NCBI GenBank assembly: GCA_900546485.1
Contig: URDK01000023.1
Coordinates: 1-34,283, forward strand
Origin: an uncultured Eubacteriales bacterium
GTDB taxonomy: Bacteria > Bacillota > Clostridia > Oscillospirales > Oscillospiraceae
Length of the DNA stretch: 34,283 bases
Reading direction: 5' to 3'
Part shown: one piece after another, positions 13,960 to 22,092 of the stretch
Layout: each line of letters begins with the position of its first letter
Position numbering within the stretch: the stretch's first letter is position 1
Translations under genes and position numbers: made by a program
The notes under the pieces: model-generated
The model's database searches: none
What the model was told of the DNA's origin: nothing
Seen by the model: only the letters and a program-made list of their open reading frames with translations

Positions 13960-15246
13960 CTACATATCCTTTCGAGGCATAGGCTGTACCACCGAGAGCG
14001 CAAGCCGCTCCGGGGCGAGGTGCTCCGCGGCAAAGGCGGCGCATTCGTCGGCTGTGAGCTGAGGCAGCAGCTCAAAACTGCGCAGGCAGTCGGTGCCCGC
14101 AAACGCGCTGCGCGCAATGCTGTCCGCAAGCCCGGAGGCATTGCCCAAGGCACGGATACGCATTCCGTATTCCGCACGGCGGCAGCGCTCAAAGGCGTCG
14201 CGGTCAAAGCCCTTCGCGGCGACGCCGGCGACGGTTTCGGAGAGGCGCGCTAGCACCTGCTCCGGCTCCGGGCTCTCACCGCCGAGGACGGCGTAGGCGG
14301 CGCAGGGGCCCCAGTCGGCCTCGTTCCAGAAGCTGCGGATAAGCCCCTCGGCGTACATGCCCGTGTAAAGCGGCGAGGATGTGCCGGCCAGGCAGCGCAG
14401 CGCGAGCGCCGCCGTGAGCTGTCTGCGCAGCAGCTCGTCGCCGCTGCCCTCGCTCGGCAGCTTGGCGCCTATCATGAACTGGGGCGCGGAGACGTCCATC
14501 TCGCGCGAAAAGCGCGTTTTATAGGGCGCAAGGCCCTCGAGGGGGCCGTAATCCGGCTCCGGCACGGGTGCGCGCTCCGCGGGAAGCGCACGCAGTGCAG
14601 CGGCTTCAACCGCATCCGGCTCAACGTCGCCCACGACGCACAAAAGCATGTTTGAAGGCGCGTAGAAGGCCCGGTGGCAGTCCGTGAGTATCTCCGGCGT
14701 GATCTGCGCGATGCTCTCCACCGTGCCGACGACGCTGTCGCGCACGGCGCATTTCTCATAGAGGCAGCGCATGAGGCCGTAGTAAACGGCGTGGCCGGGG
14801 TCATTCTCGGCCATGCCTATCTCCTCGCCGATAATGCCCTGCTCCTTCAGAACGCTTTCGGCGGTGAAATACGGCGTGGAGACGAACTCAAGCAGCGTGT
14901 CGAGATTTTTCTCAAAGCCGTCGGTACACTCGAAGTGGTAGGCGGTTATGAAATCCGAGGTGTAGGCGTTCGGCGAGGCCCCGTTCGCGGAGAGTACGCC
15001 GAGCGCGTTGCCCCAGGGCATGTCGAACATCTTGTGCTCCAGGAAGTGTGCCACGCCCTCTGGCGTCTCGACACGGCGGCCGAAGGTGGAGAAATCGCGC
15101 ATGACCCCGCCGTAATTCGTGGCGAAAAAGGCATATTTCTTCATAAAGCCCGGCCGGGGGACGACCACGATGCGCAGGCCGTTTTCCAGCGTGCCGGTGT
15201 ACAGTGTCTCGCCGATGTTGGGGAATTCAGCTTTGCTCAGGCTCAT
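13960..15246 (-). CDS. ymfH: M16-family zinc peptidase, YmfH-like (active subunit)
   Basis: The 428-residue protein is an insulinase/M16 family member. The inverted zinc motif HFLEH is at residues 67-71 (zinc-binding His67 and His71, catalytic Glu70), and GEEIGMAEND around 140-149 supplies the expected third zinc ligand. Two homologous halves are visible, the second without the motif. In Bacillus the ymfF-ymfH pair encodes M16B-type subunits thought to form a clamshell peptidase; the substrate is unknown. The ATG overlaps the end of ymfF by 20 bases, which suggests coupled translation and a stable heterodimer. No signal peptide is seen, so it acts in the cytoplasm. Confidence 0.9.
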   Translation of the reverse strand: MSLSKAEFPNIGETLYTGTLENGLRIVVVPRPGFMKKYAFFATNYGGVMRDFSTFGRRVETPEGVAHFLEHKMFDMPWGNALGVLSANGASPNAYTSDFITAYHFECTDGFEKNLDTLLEFVSTPYFTAESVLKEQGIIGEEIGMAENDPGHAVYYGLMRCLYEKCAVRDSVVGTVESIAQITPEILTDCHRAFYAPSNMLLCVVGDVEPDAVEAAALRALPAERAPVPEPDYGPLEGLAPYKTRFSREMDVSAPQFMIGAKLPSEGSGDELLRRQLTAALALRCLAGTSSPLYTGMYAEGLIRSFWNEADWGPCAAYAVLGGESPEPEQVLARLSETVAGVAAKGFDRDAFERCRRAEYGMRIRALGNASGLADSIARSAFAGTDCLRSFELLPQLTADECAAFAAEHLAPERLALSVVQPMPRKDM

Positions 15247-16531
15247 CCGCAGCGTCCTCCTTTCCGAAGAGGTAATATTCCGCGTCGCACTCGCAGCTGC
15301 GGGCGATGTCAGCGGCGTCCTCCGCCGTCACGAGCTCGCAGGCGGCGGCCAGCTCCCCGGGGCTTATCTCCGCGCCGGAGACGTTCATGGAGAGCCAGTA
15401 GCTCTCGAGGGAGAGCGGGTCGTCCTCCACGGAGCGCAGGGCGGACGAGCAGCTGAGCTTGGCGCTCTCGAGCTCCTCGGGCGTTATCTCGCCGCGGCGC
15501 ATGGCCTCCAGCTGGGCGAATATCTCCTCGCGCGCCGCGCCGAAGTTTTCAAAGTTCACGGCGCTGGAGACCAGCAGCAGGCCCTTTTGTATGTCGGCGC
15601 CGGAGGAGGCGTAGTAGCAGAGGGAGCGCTTTTCGCGGACGTTGAGAAAAAGCTTGGACGTGGGCGAACCGCCGTAGACCGAGTTGAAGACTCTTATAGC
15701 GGCCAGGTCGGGCTCCTCCATGCACTCGCCGAGCCGCCAGCCGATGGCCAGCTTGCCCTGGCTGACGTCCATGTGCTCCCTGAACACACGGGGCTGTTCC
15801 TCGACGGAATTCATGCGTATCTCCGTGCCCAAGTCCCAGTTTATCTCGCTGCGCGGCAGGGTGTCGAGCGCGCCGGAGACGGCCGAGAGTACCTCATCCC
15901 AGCCGGAGGCCCCGCAGTAGAAGACCTCGATGGGCGAGGAGGCGATGAGATTCTTATAGTGTTTGGAGAGAGCGACGTAGTTGATGTCCTCCGCCGCCTG
16001 CTCGGAGCCGAGGGAGCCCACGGCGATGGGCTCATAGGCGCACATGAGCTCTATGAGTCGGAGGACGGCATAGGCGTCCTTGTTGTTCCGCCTTGCGCGT
16101 ATGCGCTCGGCGAGGCGGGAGCGCTCGCGCTCGACGTAATCGGGCAGCAGCAGACCGCCCCGGGTGTTCGGGGCCAGCAGCAGTTCGCCGAGCAGCGCCG
16201 CGGCTTTTTCAAGCAGGCGCTCGCCGCCGGGCAGGAAGCGGTCCTCCGGGAAGGTGGCGTAGAAGCCGGGTGCCTGGATCTCACCAATGCAGCGGACGAC
16301 GGGCTCAGCGCGCAGGCCGTACAGCCCGTCCATATAGGCGGCAAGGCTGTCCATGTCCGGGCAGCGGACGGTGCCGCGGCGCAGCACGCTGGGGATGAGC
16401 GCATTCATGGATGCCGTCTCGGCGTCGAGCTGCGTGAGCAGGCTCAGACTGAGCAACGCCGTTTTGAACTTGTCGGTATGCAGGGCGGTCAGGAACACGC
16501 CCGGCAAAATCTCCTCGCGCCGAAACTCCAT
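15227..16531 (-). CDS. ymfF: M16-family peptidase-like protein, YmfF-like (inactive subunit)
   Basis: The 434-residue protein has the M16 fold pattern (GG.PTSKLF.NVREK.SLCYY.SS near residues 290-310, typical of the second half of these subunits). At the place where HXXEH would stand (about residues 33-55) there is no such motif, so it should be the non-catalytic partner of the YmfH-like protein. The C-terminal half contains the R/Y-rich substrate-binding segment. AGGAGG lies nine bases upstream of the ATG. It is the first gene of the ymfF-ymfH-lgt operon and has an extended -10 promoter about 35 bases upstream. Confidence 0.87.
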   Translation of the reverse strand: MEFRREEILPGVFLTALHTDKFKTALLSLSLLTQLDAETASMNALIPSVLRRGTVRCPDMDSLAAYMDGLYGLRAEPVVRCIGEIQAPGFYATFPEDRFLPGGERLLEKAAALLGELLLAPNTRGGLLLPDYVERERSRLAERIRARRNNKDAYAVLRLIELMCAYEPIAVGSLGSEQAAEDINYVALSKHYKNLIASSPIEVFYCGASGWDEVLSAVSGALDTLPRSEINWDLGTEIRMNSVEEQPRVFREHMDVSQGKLAIGWRLGECMEEPDLAAIRVFNSVYGGSPTSKLFLNVREKRSLCYYASSGADIQKGLLLVSSAVNFENFGAAREEIFAQLEAMRRGEITPEELESAKLSCSSALRSVEDDPLSLESYWLSMNVSGAEISPGELAAACELVTAEDAADIARSCECDAEYYLFGKEDAADEPEQS

Positions 16532-16564
16532 CCGGCAGCCCTCCTGTCTTGTGAATCAACCGAT

Positions 16565-16573
16565 ATTATAGCA
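16565..16573 (-). promoter_or_regulatory. Extended -10 promoter of the ymfF operon
   Basis: On the minus strand TGCTATAAT forms a perfect TGn-TATAAT extended -10 element 33 bases upstream of the ymfF ATG. No good -35 hexamer is present at 17 bases, which is normal for extended -10 promoters. Confidence 0.7.
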
Positions 16574-16689
16574 CACAATGCCGCCGACGCCATACAATTT
16601 CTCCCGAAGGAGGTAAATTATTTGTGAACGAAGCATCGCAGCGCTATTGTGCCCGCGCCGCGCGGCTTTACCCGGAGAGATAAAGAAAA

Positions 16690-16713
16690 CGGGCCCGGAT
16701 CCCTCCGAGCCCG
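16690..16713 (-). terminator. Terminator of the MATE gene
   Basis: On the minus strand CGGGCUCGG pairs with CCGGGCCCG (one G-U pair) around a six-base loop, followed by UUUUC. On the plus strand the same position would be a C-A mismatch, so the hairpin is built for the minus-strand transcript. It begins 15 bases after the MATE stop codon. Confidence 0.8.
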
Positions 16714-16727
16714 CAGTACGAGGCCGA

Positions 16728-18134
16728 CTAACTCCGCTGGGCCTTGGGGACCTTGGGGTCGAAGCCGTGTATCCAGTCGGAGAAGAGATAATATATGAGG
16801 TATATGACCGAGCTGATGCCCCAGGTTATGGGGTAGGCCCAGTAGATATAGCCGATGTCGCCGAAGACGCGCATGACGACGGCGATATACGCCACACGGA
16901 GGACGCACCAGACCGAAAACATGATGAACATGGGCACAAAGGCCTTTCCGGCGCCGCGGCACACCGCCGCGACCGAGTGCGAGAAGGCGAGCAAGAAATA
17001 GAACAGGGAGGCCGTGCGCGCCTGCTGTACGCCGTAGGCAATGACGCCGGGGTTGTCGTCGAAGATGCCGATGAAAGTCGGGGCGAAGACGTAGTATATG
17101 ACGCCGATGATCTCCGCCAGCACGACGGCGGAGATGATGCCGAAGCGCGCGCCCTTCCTGGCGCGGTCATACTTCTGCGCGCCGAGATTCTGGCTGATGA
17201 AGGTGGTTATCGCCATGCTGAAGCTGGTTATGGGCATGAAGGCGAAGCCCTCGATCTTTGACTGCGCGCCATAGGCCGCCATGGCAAGCTTGGCGAAGGA
17301 GTTTATCTGCGTCTGGACTATGACGTTTGCAAGGCCGATGACGGAGTTCTGTATGCCGGCGGGCATACCATAGCGGAGAATGCGCCGGAGCATATCTCCG
17401 TGGAAGCGAATCTTGCGGAAGCTGACCGAATAGACATTGCCCTTTTTGGTCAGGTGAATGAAGCAGAGGACACAGCTCATGGTCTGGGCCAGGGTGGTAG
17501 CAAAGGCTGCCGACCACACGCCCCAGTGGAACACTCCGATAAAGAGCAGGTCGAGCGCGACATTGGTGAGAGATGAGAAAATAAGGTAATAGAGCGGGCG
17601 GCGGCTGTCGCCCACGGCGTTCATTATGCCGGTGCAGATGTTGTAGAGCACGACGGAGATGACGCCGAAGAAGTAGTAGCGGAAATACTCTATGGCCTGG
17701 GGCAGGACCTCGGGGTCGGTGCCCATCCAGACCAGGAAGGTGGGCGTGAGCAGCACGCCGGCCACGGTGAGAACCACGCCGGAGACGATGCCGAAGGCGA
17801 GGTCCGTATGCACGGCCCGCGAGACGCCGTCCTCGTCGCGGGCGCCGAAGCAATGCGAAATGACGACACCTGCGCCCAGCGCCGTGCCGTTAAAAAAGCT
17901 GACCATCAGGAAGATCAGCGTACCGGAGGAGCTCACAGCGGCCAGCGCATCCGTTCCGAGGAACTGACCGACTATGACCGAGTCTGCGGCATTATAGAGT
18001 TGTTGGAACACCTGGCTGAGGAAGATGGGCAGCGCAAAGCGGATGATGAGGCTGTACGGGTTCCCCTCAGTGAGGCTCCGGGTCTGCTGCACCCTGTGCG
18101 AGTGCCAGACCTTGTGTGTCGTATGCGCAATCAT
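16728..18134 (-). CDS. MATE-family multidrug/sodium antiporter
   Basis: The 468-residue membrane protein has about 12 hydrophobic segments in two similar halves. SLTEGNPYSLIIRFALPIFLSQVFQQLYNAADSVIVGQFLG is not quoted whole, but its pieces LTEGNP, ALPIF and YNAADSVIVG are the standard N-terminal marks of MATE proteins, and YGAQSKIEGF with ISQNLGAQ in the second half fits too. The family exports cationic compounds using a sodium or proton gradient; the substrate here is unknown. The ATG at 18134 follows a perfect promoter so closely that the mRNA would be leaderless. An alternative GTG at VQQTRSL would give a more usual N-terminus but lacks a ribosome site. The frame is open to 18227, upstream of the promoter. 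The gene stands alone. Confidence 0.92.
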   Translation of the reverse strand: MIAHTTHKVWHSHRVQQTRSLTEGNPYSLIIRFALPIFLSQVFQQLYNAADSVIVGQFLGTDALAAVSSSGTLIFLMVSFFNGTALGAGVVISHCFGARDEDGVSRAVHTDLAFGIVSGVVLTVAGVLLTPTFLVWMGTDPEVLPQAIEYFRYYFFGVISVVLYNICTGIMNAVGDSRRPLYYLIFSSLTNVALDLLFIGVFHWGVWSAAFATTLAQTMSCVLCFIHLTKKGNVYSVSFRKIRFHGDMLRRILRYGMPAGIQNSVIGLANVIVQTQINSFAKLAMAAYGAQSKIEGFAFMPITSFSMAITTFISQNLGAQKYDRARKGARFGIISAVVLAEIIGVIYYVFAPTFIGIFDDNPGVIAYGVQQARTASLFYFLLAFSHSVAAVCRGAGKAFVPMFIMFSVWCVLRVAYIAVVMRVFGDIGYIYWAYPITWGISSVIYLIYYLFSDWIHGFDPKVPKAQRS

Positions 18135-18140
18135 GGCCCC

Positions 18141-18169
18141 ATTATAGACCCGACGTAATCTGTTGTCAA
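18141..18169 (-). promoter_or_regulatory. Perfect consensus promoter abutting the MATE start codon
   Basis: TTGACA (18164-18169) and TATAAT (18141-18146) on the minus strand are separated by exactly 17 bases, matching the sigma-A consensus at all twelve positions. Only six bases, GGGGCC, separate the -10 from the ATG, so transcription should start at or next to the A of the start codon. Confidence 0.9.
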
Positions 18170-18185
18170 AGACAAAAAGCGCCCT

Positions 18186-18353
18186 GCGCGCTTTGCGCGC
18201 GTTTGAAAGTTTCGCCCGCCTTTTCAAAGGCGGCTTACGTTCAGAGGCAGTGCCCCTGGCCGCCCGCTGCAGCGGGCGGAACTCTCTTTTTGCCTGATAG
18301 GCTCAGGAAGGGGGCCTGAGGGAGAAACCCTATCAAGGGTTTTCCCCCTTTTT
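18186..18353 (+). repeat. Multi-hairpin intergenic repeat, copy B
   Basis: The 303-base gap 18135-18437 holds the MATE promoter, this element and the ppdK terminator, and no gene. The element aligns with copy A at 12252-12395. It starts with a GCGCGC/GCGCGC hairpin (18186-18200), then CCGCCTTT/AAAGGCGG (18216-18233), an imperfect middle stem, a perfect 20-base palindrome (18260-18279), and a terminator-like hairpin (18320-18348) followed by TTTTT. Here it lies in plus orientation between two minus-strand genes, so it is not simply a gene terminator. Confidence 0.8.
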
Positions 18354-18390
18354 AAAAGAAGCGGTGCCGGGCCGACCGGCAAAACCGCAA

Positions 18391-18423
18391 AAATGGCCCT
18401 CCGGAAGCTCCGGAGGGCCATTT
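18391..18423 (-). terminator. Terminator of ppdK
   Basis: A 15-bp perfect stem, AAATGGCCCTCCGGA / TCCGGAGGGCCATTT, with a three-base loop begins 14 bases after the ppdK stop. On the minus strand it ends in five U residues, a classic intrinsic terminator. Confidence 0.93.
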
Positions 18424-18437
18424 GTTATGCTGTCAGC

Positions 18438-21065
18438 TTACGCGCGGGGGTTCTTGATCTGCGCCTGGGCAGCGGCCATGCGGGCGATGGGCACGCGGAA
18501 GGGGCTGCAGGAGACGTAGTCGAGGCCGACGCGGTGGCAGAACTCGACGCTGCTCGGCTCGCCGCCGTGCTCGCCGCAGATGCCGAGGTGGATGTCCGGG
18601 CGGGTGCTGCGGCCCAGCTTGCAGGCCATGTCGACCAGCTTGCCGACACCGATCTGGTCGATGCGCTCGAACGGATCGTTGTCGAAGATCTGCTTCTCGT
18701 AGTAGCTGGGCAGGAAGCTGCCGGCGTCGTCACGGGAGAAGCCGAAGGTCATCTGGGTCAGGTCGTTGGTGCCGAAGGAGAAGAACTCGGCCTCCTTGGC
18801 GATCTCGTCGGCGGTCAGGGCCGCGCGCGGGATCTCGATCATGGTGCCGACCAGGTACTTGAGGTCGCTGCCCTTCTCGGCCTTGACCTTCTCAGCGGTG
18901 GTCTTCACGATGTTGGAGACGTACTTGAGCTCCTTGAACTCGCAGGTCAGCGGGATCATGATCTCGGGCACGATGTCGTAGCCGCACTCGTTCTTGACGT
19001 TGATGGCGGCCTCGATGATGGCGCGGGTCTGCATCTCGGCGATCTCGGGGTACTTGACGGGCAGACGGCAGCCGCGGAAGCCCATCATCGGGTTGTTCTC
19101 GTGCAGGCTCTCGATGGTGCCCTTGACGTACTCGAAGGTGAGGCCCATTTCGTCGGCCAGCGCCTTGATGTCGTCGTCAGCGGTGGGCAGGAACTCGTGC
19201 AGAGGGGGATCCAGCAGGCGGATGGTGACCGGGCGGCCCTCCATGGCCTTGAAGATGCCCTCGAAGTCGCCGCGCTGCATGGGCAGCAGCTTCGCAAGGG
19301 CGGCGGCACGGTGCTCGACGTCGGTGGAGAGGATCATCTCACGCATGGCCGGGATACGGTCGGCGTCGAAGAACATGTGCTCAGTACGGGTGAGGCCGAT
19401 GCCCTCGGCGCCCAGACGCACGGCGTTGGCGGCGTCACGCGGGGTGTCGGCGTTGGTGCGGACGTGCAGCTTGCGGATGGAGTCGGCCCAGCCCATGACA
19501 ACGGCGAAGTCGCCGCTGATGGTGGCGTCGACGGTGGGGATGGCGCCGACATAGACGTTGCCGGTGTTGCCGTCGATGCTCATGACCTCGCCCTCATTGA
19601 CGCGGATGTCGCCGATGGTGAGGTACTTGCCCTCCTCATTGATGCGCAGAGCGGAGCAGCCGGCGACGCAGCAGGCGCCCATACCGCGGGCGACGACGGC
19701 GGCGTGGCTGGTACGGCCGCCGGTGGCGGTCAGGATGCCCTTGGCGGCGGCCATGCCCTCGATGTCCTCGGGGCTGGTGAAGCTGCGGACCAGCAGGGTG
19801 GGACCGTTCTTGGCGTGGGCCTTGACGTCCTCAGCGGTGAAGTAAACGGCACCGCAGCCGGCGCCGGGGGAAGCGGCGAGGCCGGTGGCGACGGGCTTGG
19901 CCTTCTTCAGGGCAGCCTCGTCGAAGCGCGGGTGCAGCAGAGCGTTGATGGAGTTGGGGTCGATCTTGAGGAGAGCCTCTTCCTTGGTGCACAGGCCCTC
20001 GTTGACCATGTCGACGGCGACCTTCAGGGCGGCCTGCGCGGTGCGCTTGCCGTTACGGGTCTGGAGCATGTAGAGCTTGCCCTGCTCTATGGTGAACTCC
20101 ATGTCCTGCATATCCTTGTAGTGCTTCTCGAGATTCTTCGCGACGGCGGCGAACTGGTCGTAGGCCGCGGCGTTGGTCTCGTGCAGCTGATCTATGGTCT
20201 GGGGGGTGCGGATGCCGGCGACGACGTCCTCGCCCTGGGCGTTCATCAGGAACTCGCCGTAGAGCTTGTTCTCGCCGGTGGCGGGGTCACGGGAGAAGGC
20301 AACGCCGGTGCCGCAGTCGTCGCCCATATTGCCGAAGACCATCATCTGGACGTTGACGGCAGTGCCCCAGGAGCTGGGGATGTCGTTCATGCGGCGGTAG
20401 GCAATGGCGCGCTCGTTCATCCAGGAGCCGAACACGGCGCGGACGGCGGCCATGAGCTGGACCTTCGGGTCGGTGGGGAACTCGACGCCCGCAAGCTCCT
20501 TGTAGAGGACCTTGAAGCGCTTGACCATCTCCTGCATATCCTCGGCGGTGAGGCCGGCGTCGTTGTCAACGCCGCGCTTTTCCTTCAGCTCGTCCATAAT
20601 GGCCTCGAACTTCAGGCGGTCGTAGCCCATCGCGACGTCGGAGAACATCATGATGAAGCGGCGATAGCTGTCGTAAGCCCAGCGGACGTTGCCGCTCTTG
20701 GCGGCCAGGGTGGCGGCGACCTCGTCGTTGATGCCGAGGTTCAGGATGGTATCCATCATGCCGGGCATGGAGGCGCGGGCGCCGGAACGGACGGAGACCA
20801 GCAGCGGGTTCTCCTTGTCGCCGAACTTCTTGCCGACGAGCGCTTCCATCTTGGCGAGGTACTCGAATATCTCAGCTTCGATCTCGGGGGCGATCTTCTC
20901 GCCGTCCTCGTAGTAGCGGGTGCAGGCCTCAGTGGTGATGGTGAAGCCCTGGGGAACGGGCATGCCGATGTTCGTCATCTCGGCGAGATTGGCGCCCTTG
21001 CCGCCAAGGAGCTCACGCATGTTGGCGTTGCCCTCGGAAAACAGGTAAACGTACTTTTTGCTCAT
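18438..21065 (-). CDS. ppdK: Pyruvate, phosphate dikinase
   Basis: The 875-residue enzyme interconverts pyruvate, ATP and phosphate with PEP, AMP and pyrophosphate. The N-terminal ATP-grasp domain starts with LLGGKGANLAEMTNIGMPVP, the swivelling phosphohistidine domain carries GGRTSHAAVVARGMG with His454, and the C-terminal PEP domain has FFSFGTNDLTQMTFGFSRDD and ICGEHGGEPSSV with the proton-donor Cys830. Length is normal for bacterial PPDK. In anaerobic clostridia it often works glycolytically, replacing or supplementing pyruvate kinase. Codons are strongly biased to C-ending forms, such as ATC rather than ATA, indicating high expression. The ATG has AAAGGA nine to ten bases upstream. It has its own promoter and a strong terminator, so it is monocistronic. 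Confidence 0.98.
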   Translation of the reverse strand: MSKKYVYLFSEGNANMRELLGGKGANLAEMTNIGMPVPQGFTITTEACTRYYEDGEKIAPEIEAEIFEYLAKMEALVGKKFGDKENPLLVSVRSGARASMPGMMDTILNLGINDEVAATLAAKSGNVRWAYDSYRRFIMMFSDVAMGYDRLKFEAIMDELKEKRGVDNDAGLTAEDMQEMVKRFKVLYKELAGVEFPTDPKVQLMAAVRAVFGSWMNERAIAYRRMNDIPSSWGTAVNVQMMVFGNMGDDCGTGVAFSRDPATGENKLYGEFLMNAQGEDVVAGIRTPQTIDQLHETNAAAYDQFAAVAKNLEKHYKDMQDMEFTIEQGKLYMLQTRNGKRTAQAALKVAVDMVNEGLCTKEEALLKIDPNSINALLHPRFDEAALKKAKPVATGLAASPGAGCGAVYFTAEDVKAHAKNGPTLLVRSFTSPEDIEGMAAAKGILTATGGRTSHAAVVARGMGACCVAGCSALRINEEGKYLTIGDIRVNEGEVMSIDGNTGNVYVGAIPTVDATISGDFAVVMGWADSIRKLHVRTNADTPRDAANAVRLGAEGIGLTRTEHMFFDADRIPAMREMILSTDVEHRAAALAKLLPMQRGDFEGIFKAMEGRPVTIRLLDPPLHEFLPTADDDIKALADEMGLTFEYVKGTIESLHENNPMMGFRGCRLPVKYPEIAEMQTRAIIEAAINVKNECGYDIVPEIMIPLTCEFKELKYVSNIVKTTAEKVKAEKGSDLKYLVGTMIEIPRAALTADEIAKEAEFFSFGTNDLTQMTFGFSRDDAGSFLPSYYEKQIFDNDPFERIDQIGVGKLVDMACKLGRSTRPDIHLGICGEHGGEPSSVEFCHRVGLDYVSCSPFRVPIARMAAAQAQIKNPRA

Positions 21066-21150
21066 CCTTCAACGTCCTTTCAGATTTATATGAAGATTTG
21101 ACCTAACAAGTGTTTTGACACGATTCAGACGTATCATACAACCCGTGGAA

Positions 21151-21179
21151 AGTATACCATCATTTTCAGCTCAGTTCAA
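21151..21179 (-). promoter_or_regulatory. Promoter of ppdK with extended -10
   Basis: TTGAAC (21174-21179), a 17-base spacer ending TGG, and TATACT (21151-21156) on the minus strand give a near-consensus -35 with an extended -10. The leader to the ATG is about 80 bases and AT-rich, with no evident riboswitch. Confidence 0.85.
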
Positions 21180-21222
21180 GTAGAATATCTGAGTATTTCG
21201 GAACTCCATTTAGGTGTTTTTG

Positions 21223-22092
21223 TTAATTTTCAGTTAAAAGCTCCGATAACGCGTCCGAGAGGCGGGCGAAGTCGGAGACCGACAGCGTCTCGCCCCTTGC
21301 CCGGGGGTCTATGCCGGCGCGCTCGAGTGCGGGGAGCACCAGCGGCTTGAGAGAGCCGAGACCGTTGCCGAGGGCGTTGGAGAGAGTCTTGCGCCGCTGG
21401 GCGAAGGCCGCCTTCACGCAGCGGAACATCAGCGCCTCGTCCCTGACCGGACAGGGCGGGGTCCGCCTCGGCGTGAGCCGCACGACCGAGGAGGTCACCT
21501 TCGGCCGCGGCATGAAGCACTCGGGCGGCACGTCGAAGAGCCGCTCGACCTCACAGTGCCAGGCGAGGTATGCGGTAAAGGCTCCGTAATCCGCCGTGCC
21601 GGGCGCGGCGGCGAGACGGAGAGCCACTTCGCGCTGTATCATCACGGTGATGCGCTCGAAGATGCCCGCGTCAATGAATTTGGCGAGCAGGGGGGTCGTG
21701 ACGTTGTACGGCAGGTTTGCGCAGACCCGATAGCGCGCGCCGGGGAATCGTTCGCGCATGAGCGCGGCGAGGTCGAGCTTCAGCGCGTCGCCGGGGATGA
21801 CCTCTGTGTTTGGGTGGTCCGCAAGCGTCTCGGCCAGCACGGGCAGGAGCATCTTGTCCAGCTCGACCGCCGTTACATGCTCGGCACGCTCCGCGAGCTC
21901 GACCGTCAGGCAGCCGACGCCGGGGCCTATTTCCAGCACGGCGAGGCCCTCGGGCGAGCCCTCGCAGCCCGCCTCGGCTATGCGCCGGGGAACGGAGGGC
22001 TCTATGAGGAAATTCTGCCCCAAGGCCTTGGAAAAATGCACGCCGTGCCGCTCCATGAGCGCACGGATATCGTTGGGACTTGTCAGACGCAC
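21223..22092 (-). CDS. rsmA: 16S rRNA (adenine1518/1519-N6)-dimethyltransferase
   Basis: The 289-residue enzyme dimethylates two adjacent adenines in the 3' hairpin of 16S rRNA (KsgA). HFSKALGQNFLIEPSV (19-34) is the family's N-terminal motif, SAM motif I is VLEIGPGVGCLTVELAE (52-68), VTAVELDK follows, and the catalytic motif NLPYN is at 126-130. The C-terminal helical domain contains CFMPRPKVTSSVVRL and FAQRRKTLSNAL, both diagnostic. The start is GTG at 22092, five bases after an AGGAGG site, overlapping the end of coaW by ten bases in another frame. It is the last gene of the long translation operon. Confidence 0.96.
   Translation of the reverse strand: MRLTSPNDIRALMERHGVHFSKALGQNFLIEPSVPRRIAEAGCEGSPEGLAVLEIGPGVGCLTVELAERAEHVTAVELDKMLLPVLAETLADHPNTEVIPGDALKLDLAALMRERFPGARYRVCANLPYNVTTPLLAKFIDAGIFERITVMIQREVALRLAAAPGTADYGAFTAYLAWHCEVERLFDVPPECFMPRPKVTSSVVRLTPRRTPPCPVRDEALMFRCVKAAFAQRRKTLSNALGNGLGSLKPLVLPALERAGIDPRARGETLSVSDFARLSDALSELLTEN

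Noticed and set aside
18393..21101. A 902-codon open frame on the plus strand opposite ppdK
   Set aside because: It is a by-product of GC-rich codon bias in ppdK: its product is a monotonous Ala/Gly/Val/Asp/His/Leu sequence with no motif, while the opposite strand encodes a complete PPDK.
21066..21150. A riboswitch in the ppdK leader
   Set aside because: The leader is AT-rich with no stable nested hairpins or recognisable aptamer core.
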